A DNA stretch of 64,000 nucleotides, taken from positions 8,514,245 to 8,578,244 of the forward strand of contig CM030868.1 in assembly GCA_018105865.1 (NCBI GenBank), given 5' to 3'. Of this stretch, positions 1-64,000 are shown piece after piece. Both the position numbers and the translations under genes were made by a program. Origin of the DNA: Metaphire vulgaris. Its lineage: Eukaryota > Annelida > Clitellata > Crassiclitellata > Megascolecidae. Each line of letters opens with the position of its first letter. The first letter of the stretch is position 1. The notes beneath the pieces are model-generated. The model was not told the origin of the DNA and did no database searches. It saw nothing but the letters and a program-made list of their open reading frames with translations.

Positions 1-599
1 GTTTCAAATAGAAGTCATTCCCAAATGTTTTCAGATTTTGGTTTTGGAGAATGGAGACTCATGCCGTCTTTTGCAAAGACCAGATTTTAAAAATTGGCTA
101 TTATTATCGACAGCCTTCAGTGGTTACAGCAGTGACGTCGCTAGGCGCTAGCGAGAGCGGGCCGCACGGGGAGAATCCAACTTCAGCATCACAAGGGGTG
201 ACACCAAAACGAACAAGGCAAATTCGACAGAGCAAATGCATGAGCTGGTGGTACAGGAGGCCTCAAGAATATCCATGGTGCATTTTTGGAGGGGGAGTGA
301 CGGAGCTACGCCAACAATAGTGATGCCTCCAGGCTACATGACCATATTATGCATGGACATTTATGGTTGATTTGTACACCTGCGTTGTCAGTGCGGCCTT
401 GAATACTCTTGCGACATCGCGTGACCGATGCCTACTTATCGGACGCTGTGTACTGGAATTAATAAATGATGTCGCAATTGTGCTATACACACACTGCGAC
501 GAATCTTCATCTCTTGGTCTCTTGTGCACTGACGCTCTGATTGTCGGATTGCTTATTTAGGCACGCTAACGTCTGGTCCTGTTTGTCTTGTCTCAAGCT

Positions 600-698
<99 letters not shown>

Positions 699-764
699 CT
701 ATTGTCACTATTCTTTAAGCAAAAATGTTCGCATAGGACAGATCCAACTGCACCACTCTAATCC

Positions 765-800
<36 letters not shown>

Positions 801-1082
801 AATTTCCACTTGACGCAAGGTCAACATCGTTGGTAACTTTCCTTTTTTAACCGAACGCCAACTGTCAGTTGATTAGAGAAACGTAGGTCTAACATTAATT
901 GCAACCGACTGTTAGCTGCTGCCCTGTTGTCAACGTGCTGTCGTAACATTCTCTTCGATGCATGCTTAATTAAACTGACATCGTGCAGTGTTTTATCCAG
1001 GCCTCTAAGAGGGGAGATTCCCTCGGACCCCTCCCCTTCTCCAAAAACCACAACCCCCTCCCCAAATCCCAATCTCCCCAAA
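1..1082. other. Upstream flank, no gene seen
   Basis: No host exon recognised. It holds scraps related to the hAT-like element at 2624 (gtcgctagg at about 137, ggagctacgcc at about 303), a (TAA)n array at 601-697 and a (TTA)n array at 767-799. Short frames here resemble no family I know. Confidence 0.5.
601..697 (+). repeat. (TAA)n microsatellite, 97 bp
   Basis: Uninterrupted TAA array, the longest of several in the window; a shorter inverse (TTA)n array follows at 767-799. Confidence 0.98.
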
Positions 1083-1557
1083 CGCGAGGATTGTGTTCGG
1101 ATGTCGCTGGTGCGAACATGTAACACCACTTCTCAGGGATCGTCTACATTGGCTCCGAGTCCCTGAGCGGATTGTGTTCAAAAGATGCTGGCTGACGTAC
1201 AGAGCCCTGCATGACCCGTGCCGTCCTGAGTACCTTCAACCTTGCCTCTCTTGTAAAGAGACCGCAGGGTAATGACAGGAGAGCTTCGCTCCGCTCGAGT
1301 CGTGGCGTTAAACTTCATGTTCCTCCCCCATCCAAGACCGCCAAGTTCGGAGAGAGATCCTTCACTAGGGGTAATCCTATCTTGTGGAACTCTCTTCCTG
1401 ATGAGACCACCATGGCTGATACTTCCGAGCATTTCATCACGAGATTAAAAACGCATCTGTTTAGGTTGGGTTATAGTTGAGATGTTAAAGCGCTTTTGTT
1501 GTGGGCCTCAGCCCTGTTACAGCGCTATAGAAATTGTCTAGGAATGAATGAATGAAA
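1083..1557 (+). mobile_element. LINE 3' fragment (reverse-transcriptase C-terminus), degenerate
   Basis: Conceptual reading gives TPLLRDRLHWLRVPERIVFK, RALHDPCRPEYL and, after a frameshift, FGERSFTRGNPILWNSLPDE and KTHLFRLGY with a stop. These are the typical last residues of CR1/L2-like LINE polyproteins. It ends in gcgctatagaaattgtctag and an (AATG)n tail at 1543-1557. 5' truncated and frameshifted. The same family recurs at 5413 and 24810. Confidence 0.85.
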
Positions 1558-1841
1558 TCCCAGCACTTACCGGTACACAGATTTTTGCATGGAACTGTTT
1601 GACTAAGAAAAATCCCTGAGCGAAACCCGCTATCTCTGTTTAAAGATTCAGCGGTCAGGACTCAGTAGGCCTACCAGACGAAAGGAGACGATGGCAAGGT
1701 TAATTGCTCGGAAGATTGCCCCTTTGTCGCCTATCTTCTTCCCGGGCCCTCTTTTTCTACCTGAATTGCGTCTCACTCGGTCGCACTTTTGTCGTTTCAG
1801 ACATATCGTCCATCGTCTGTAAACTCTGTTTTCATAATCTA

Positions 1842-2312
1842 CAGGCCCGTAGGAAGTGGGGGTGCATGGGGATGCAGCTGCACCCCCTGGAAAAAGTATG
1901 GGAGCAGCGCACCACCAGGAAGACGAGGCTGGGTGCAGATCTGCACCCCTTGGAATTTTCGACTCAAAATATACAGGAAATGACCTTTTCTGGCTTGTCG
2001 ACTGAAAAATATAGGCCTACAGGCAGGCCCGTCGGAACGAATTTTGGTCAGGGGTGCAGATTTTCCCGAAGTAAAATTTTTCTATTTCAAATCCTTGACA
2101 AGAAAAAAGGTCGTCAACGCTCAATTTTCACCTTCAAAATATCTTGACAAGCAAAAAAAGGTCCTCTGCACACTCTGCACCCCTCTGCACCTCCTGTTTT
2201 TTACGAAACAGGGGGTGCAGAGGGGTGCAGACCATCGTCTTTCTAAGGGGTGCATTGCACCCCCTACATTTTTCCAGGGGGTGCAGCTGCACTCCCACTT
2301 CGGGCGTGCCTG
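1842..2312. mobile_element. hAT-like non-autonomous element, inverted ends
   Basis: Left end CAGGCCCGTAGGAAGTGGG and the reverse complement of the right end agree at 15 of 19 positions. The interior is built of repeated ggggtgca/tgcacccc blocks in both orientations and the recurrent gacaagcaaaaaagg motif. No clean 8-bp duplication is visible, so the class is inferred from end sequence only. Confidence 0.55.
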
Positions 2313-2373
2313 CCTACAGGGAATGGGAGCGCTGAAAATGCAGGACAAGAAAATGACGGACCAAAAATGTCAA

Positions 2374-2580
2374 TAACTGGAAAATGCCGGACTGGAAAAT
2401 GACGGACGAAATTTCAGGGGTGGAAAATGCAGGACTGGAAATTGGCGGACCAAATTTCCGTGGTGGAAAATGCAGGACTGGAAAATGGCGGACCAAATTT
2501 CAGAGGTGGAGAATGCAGGGCTGGAAAATGGCGGACCAAATTTCAGGGGTGGAGAATGCAGGACTAGAAATTGGCGGACC
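2374..2580 (+). repeat. 43-bp minisatellite, about five units
   Basis: The unit runs ggtggaaaatgcaggactgg then aaattggcggaccaaatttc plus 3 nt. Copies differ at a few sites. It ends just before the hAT-like element at 2624. Confidence 0.9.
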
Positions 2581-2623
2581 TGTTATGTTGTGTCCATGTT
2601 ATTTTATACTGTGTTCTTTTAAT

Positions 2624-3939
2624 CAGTAGCGTCGCTAGGGTTGGTGTCACCCAGTGCGGTAAAATCGTGGTGTCACCCCTCCAGACTTCCACCAGGGACC
2701 AGGCCTGAGGAGAGGGGGTGCAGCCGGTACATTATACCGGCTGCACCCCTCTCCCCCCCCTGCATCCCACACAGAAAGACAGGTCCATGGAGTTTTCAGG
2801 GGCCCAGATCCGGTGACGATAGTGTTTTTTGCTTGTCAGGCTGTTTTTGGAGAGTTGATAACGTTTTTTGCTTGTCAGGCTGTTTTTGGAGAGTTGATAA
2901 CGTTTTTTGCTTGTCAGCCTGTTTTTGGAGAGTTGATAACGTTTTTTGCTTGTCAGGCTGTTTTTGCAGAGTTGATAACGTTTTTTTGCTTGTCAGGTTT
3001 TTCGGATACTTGATAAATTTTTCTTAAGGGCCCGCAAATTTTTTGTTCCGGGGCCCGAACTCGGCGGCCCTGCCAGGGACCCCTTCCAAATATTCCTTTA
3101 CTAGGCCTACGTAATCGGCAATGAACATTGGTGTTGCTAGGAAAAATGGCGACCGGAGCAAAACACCCGCCTTCTCCTCTCTTCCCTCCCTTCATAACCT
3201 CTTTCTTTCTCCCCTTACCTCCCTTCACTTCCTCCCTCTTTTAACAGGGGTCAGGGAGTGTCACCCCGAGAAATTTTTTAAAGATTACAAATGCCCGTTG
3301 GTGAATTTTAGCGCATTTTAGGCACACAGAAAGACAGGATCATCATCCTTCAATTCGAGGGCGCGGCAGTGACACGTCGAAAACCATCCCTCCCCACCTC
3401 GCCGTTCATCCTCACCCATTGCATCTGATGCCGATACACTGAAGCCTATACAGATGTTAAACTGGAATAATATATAGCTATTGTGGGTGTCATCGCAGCA
3501 GATACGGCGGGTATTTTCTGGTCGGACTCTGAGATCGAGACTGCCAGTCCACTAAGTCGTGCAACGGCAGGCCTACTAATCCCCTTGGGTGAATTTTAGC
3601 GCATTTTTGGCAAACAAAAATCGTGTAAAGTTAAAACCAAACAGTTGCAGTCTTGCAGAACCAACTATTATACCTGACCTACTTCCCACCCCACCCCAAA
3701 ATTTTCTCATCGGTTTTGCACGATCTGTACAAGTGATCCTGGGCGGTCCAACTGGAGCAATTGCTCCACTTTGCTCCAATGTAGCTACACCGCTGGCTGT
3801 GAAACCCAAGGAGAACTAGCTCCGTCTGTTGACTCTGTTTTATACAATTCGAACATTTCCAATTTCTCAGTTCGGTGTCACCCCTCTGAGTGGTGTCACC
3901 CGGTGCGGTCCGCAGTCCGCACCCCTAGCGACGCCACTG
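2624..3939. mobile_element. hAT-like element, 1316 bp, TSD 7/8
   Basis: Ends CAGTAGCGTCGCTAGGG and CCCTAGCGACGCCACTG form inverted repeats. Flanking 8-mers cttttaat (2616-2623) and attttaat (3940-3947) agree at 7 of 8. The interior has a 39-bp tandem array (2816-3008) and pyrimidine-rich runs; no transposase is recognisable, so it is non-autonomous or composite. Confidence 0.85.
2816..3008 (+). repeat. 39-bp minisatellite, about five units
   Basis: Unit contains ttttttgcttgtcaggctg followed by tttttggagagttgataac. Since 39 is a multiple of three, one frame translates as a 13-residue repeat, but this is a shadow of the DNA repeat and not a gene. Confidence 0.92.
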
Positions 3940-4805
3940 ATTTTAATTCCTACCATCTCCAGTTGGTGGCCTGATCCAGTATCTACTTTTGGGAATGTTC
4001 TACAATCTGTCTTTCTTTCCATTTGGCATCTGTATCAATTTCGTAGGTCTTTATTGCTATTTGGTGACCAGTCCTCTCATAGCCGGATAAGGAGGCCGTT
4101 GAATCTTTCAGTCTCGTCCACCCTGCGATGTCCTTTCAGCACCGCTGTCTGGTCCGGACTGATTATTCGTCGGAAGATCCGCTTATTTCGCTGCTGGTCA
4201 TCATATTGATGGTCACGTCACTATCCGCCACCTGTTACCCGCTGTGTAGCAGTTTTCAGATTTGCCCAAAGAAAGTCAGTCAAAAAATTATTTTCTCCAT
4301 AGCTGTAGCGTCCCCTTTTGGCTTAAATGACTCTGCCTAACTGATCCCCACTTAAACTATATCTATTTCATATTAAGATTAAGGTGGATGGATAGATGAT
4401 AGGAATAAGAACCAATTGCAATGCTACTTTTTAAAATCGCTATAGAAATTCACGAGATTTTACTTACTTACTTTCTTAAACTCAAATTGTAGATTTGCCA
4501 GATAATGCTTATCTTTACATGAGTTTTAAAAATGATTGACAGACATTGAAATCGGTGCTCTGTTTTAAATTAAATAAAATCTTCAATGTGGTGGAGCTTC
4601 TCAGATGCCTCCTGACTCGTCCTGACTTCTGAGCAGTGAGTACTGATTCTCGGAAGGTAATTTGGCCTCCGGATTCTGAAGATTTGGCCCCCATCTGAAA
4701 ACGGGACTAAGACAAACTTGTCGGCCATTTTTGCTGATTGAGTTTGTCAACCGTAAATGTTAATAAATAGTTCTGTTTGTTTTGTATTATAGCGCATTTA
4801 TAAAC
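3940..4805. other. mtmr6: Immediate 5' flank and presumed 5' UTR
   Basis: Holds the promoter and 5' UTR of the myotubularin gene if exon 1 is the first exon. No TATA box or initiator could be assigned with confidence. 3960-4210 is unique-looking with no family recognised. The stop TAA at 4764-4766 bounds the coding start. Confidence 0.4.
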
Positions 4806-63075
<58,270 letters not shown>

Positions 63076-63367
63076 GAGTCGTAGATTGATTCCTAGAATG
63101 TCTGTGAGATTGTTAGGACCTGACTTTGTCTCCTGTCTGACTTGACAGTATTAAACTTAAATGTTTGTGACTGAACGTCTTTATTTGTTCATTTTGTGAT
63201 TACATGATTCATAATTATGCGATTATTGTAAATAGATGTAAATGTTGGTTATTAGTTAAAACAGATTCCGAAATCATTGTGCATGTTGTAGTGTATGTAT
63301 AGTTGTTCTTTGATGTTATCTGGTATAAACCTTTGATGATCGCCACAGTAGCTCCTTATTCCTAGGT
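63076..63367 (+). other. mtmr6: 3' UTR and proximal 3' flank
   Basis: No further coding sequence. Holds the ATTAAA candidate at 63150 and ends at the target duplication of the hAT element. Confidence 0.5.
63150..63155 (+). promoter_or_regulatory. Possible variant poly(A) signal ATTAAA
   Basis: ATTAAA sits 75 bp after the stop codon. No AATAAA was found between the stop and the window end, so this common variant is the nearest candidate. The true 3' UTR could run further, even into the hAT element at 63368. Confidence 0.3.
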
Positions 63368-63768
63368 CAGGGATGGGCAAAGTGCGCCCCGCGGGCCACA
63401 TGCGACCCTCGAAGCCCTTTTGTGCAGCCCCCGACATTGAGAGATACTACATTAATGTGCGGCCCTCTAAAACATATGAAACATTTGACAACACTTTAAT
63501 GGGAAATTCAGCATTTAAATTGGATTTACACTTGGTACTTGATCGTTAACTACAAATAATGCTTTTAATATTTATTAACTTTTCTTAGACTTGACAGTCT
63601 TGGCTTTTTACTAATTACTTACACTGCACAGTATATAATACGTTATGTTAAATTTGTTTTGGAAACTACTTAAACATTTAATTCTAAATACCAAAAAATG
63701 TGTGCGGCCCTCAGCTTTCATCTCAGACACTTTTGCGGCCCTCAGATAAAAATTTGTGCCCATCACTG
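63368..63768. mobile_element. hAT-like element family A, copy 2, 401 bp, TSD 8/8
   Basis: Ends CAGGGATGGGCAAAG and TTTGTGCCCATCACTG. Perfect duplication tcctaggt at 63360-63367 and 63769-63776. It parallels the copy at 36444 along nearly its whole length in the same orientation. Confidence 0.96.
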
Positions 63769-63776
63769 TCCTAGGT

Positions 63777-64000
63777 GCTTAATCTTTTTATGAAGTAGCT
63801 ATCCGGTATAGCCAAAGGTGGCATTCATTCATGCACGGTCATTTAATCCAAAGGATCATTGTGGTTGGGACGTTACAGCTGTGGAGCAAATGAATTTTTG
63901 AAGAGAAATGCTTTTAGTTTGAGTAAACTGTGTTTTGAACTGCATTTGTTTGCACAACTTTTAATAGAAATCTGACCATGGAAATTAGTGATATTGACTG
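63777..64000. other. 3' flank, nothing recognised
   Basis: Short AT-rich stretch without an exon, repeat or transposon I can identify. Confidence 0.5.

Overview
The window is animal nuclear DNA: AT-rich, full of introns, and packed with transposon relics and trinucleotide microsatellites. It holds one recognisable host gene, on the + strand: a myotubularin-family phosphoinositide 3-phosphatase of the MTMR6/7/8 type. Fourteen coding exons run from the ATG at 4806 to the TGA at 63075. All thirteen introns are GT-AG, all phases match, and the spliced product is 731 residues. Predicted order: GRAM/PH (about 1-101), phosphatase core with a CSDGWDR active site (Cys334), a short helical linker, an acidic/Ser-rich linker, and a C-terminal FYVE-like zinc finger split over the last two exons. 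To my knowledge the human MTMR6/7/8 proteins lack a FYVE finger while invertebrate relatives can carry one. With the transposon content this points to an invertebrate, perhaps marine (echinoderm, hemichordate or lophotrochozoan grade). I cannot name the species.

Layout: 1-4805 is upstream flank with LINE, hAT and tandem-repeat debris. Exon 1 codes only 8 residues and is followed by an 18.7 kb intron. Introns 2, 3, 4 and 9 are also long. Exons 5-9 and 10-14 form two tighter clusters. The 3' flank after 63075 carries a complete 401 bp hAT-type element.

Roughly 2.2 kb of 64 kb is coding. Much of the rest can be resolved into dated insertions: sixteen hAT-like non-autonomous elements with 8-bp target-site duplications readable at 6/8 to 8/8, several 5'-truncated LINE copies (three with perfect 11-12 bp duplications), a mariner copy with two further transposons inside it, a pogo-like MITE, and a tRNA-derived SINE split by a hAT element. 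Most long trinucleotide arrays sit at LINE/SINE 3' ends.

The most interesting signals are a perfect 30-bp inverted repeat that buries the 5' splice site of intron 12, two other near-perfect palindromes in introns, a FYVE finger whose lipid-binding signatures are all altered, a three-deep transposon nest, a foldback mariner derivative capped by an inverted copy of its own 5' end, and a pair of RFX X-box-like palindromes near a TATA-like site deep in intron 1.
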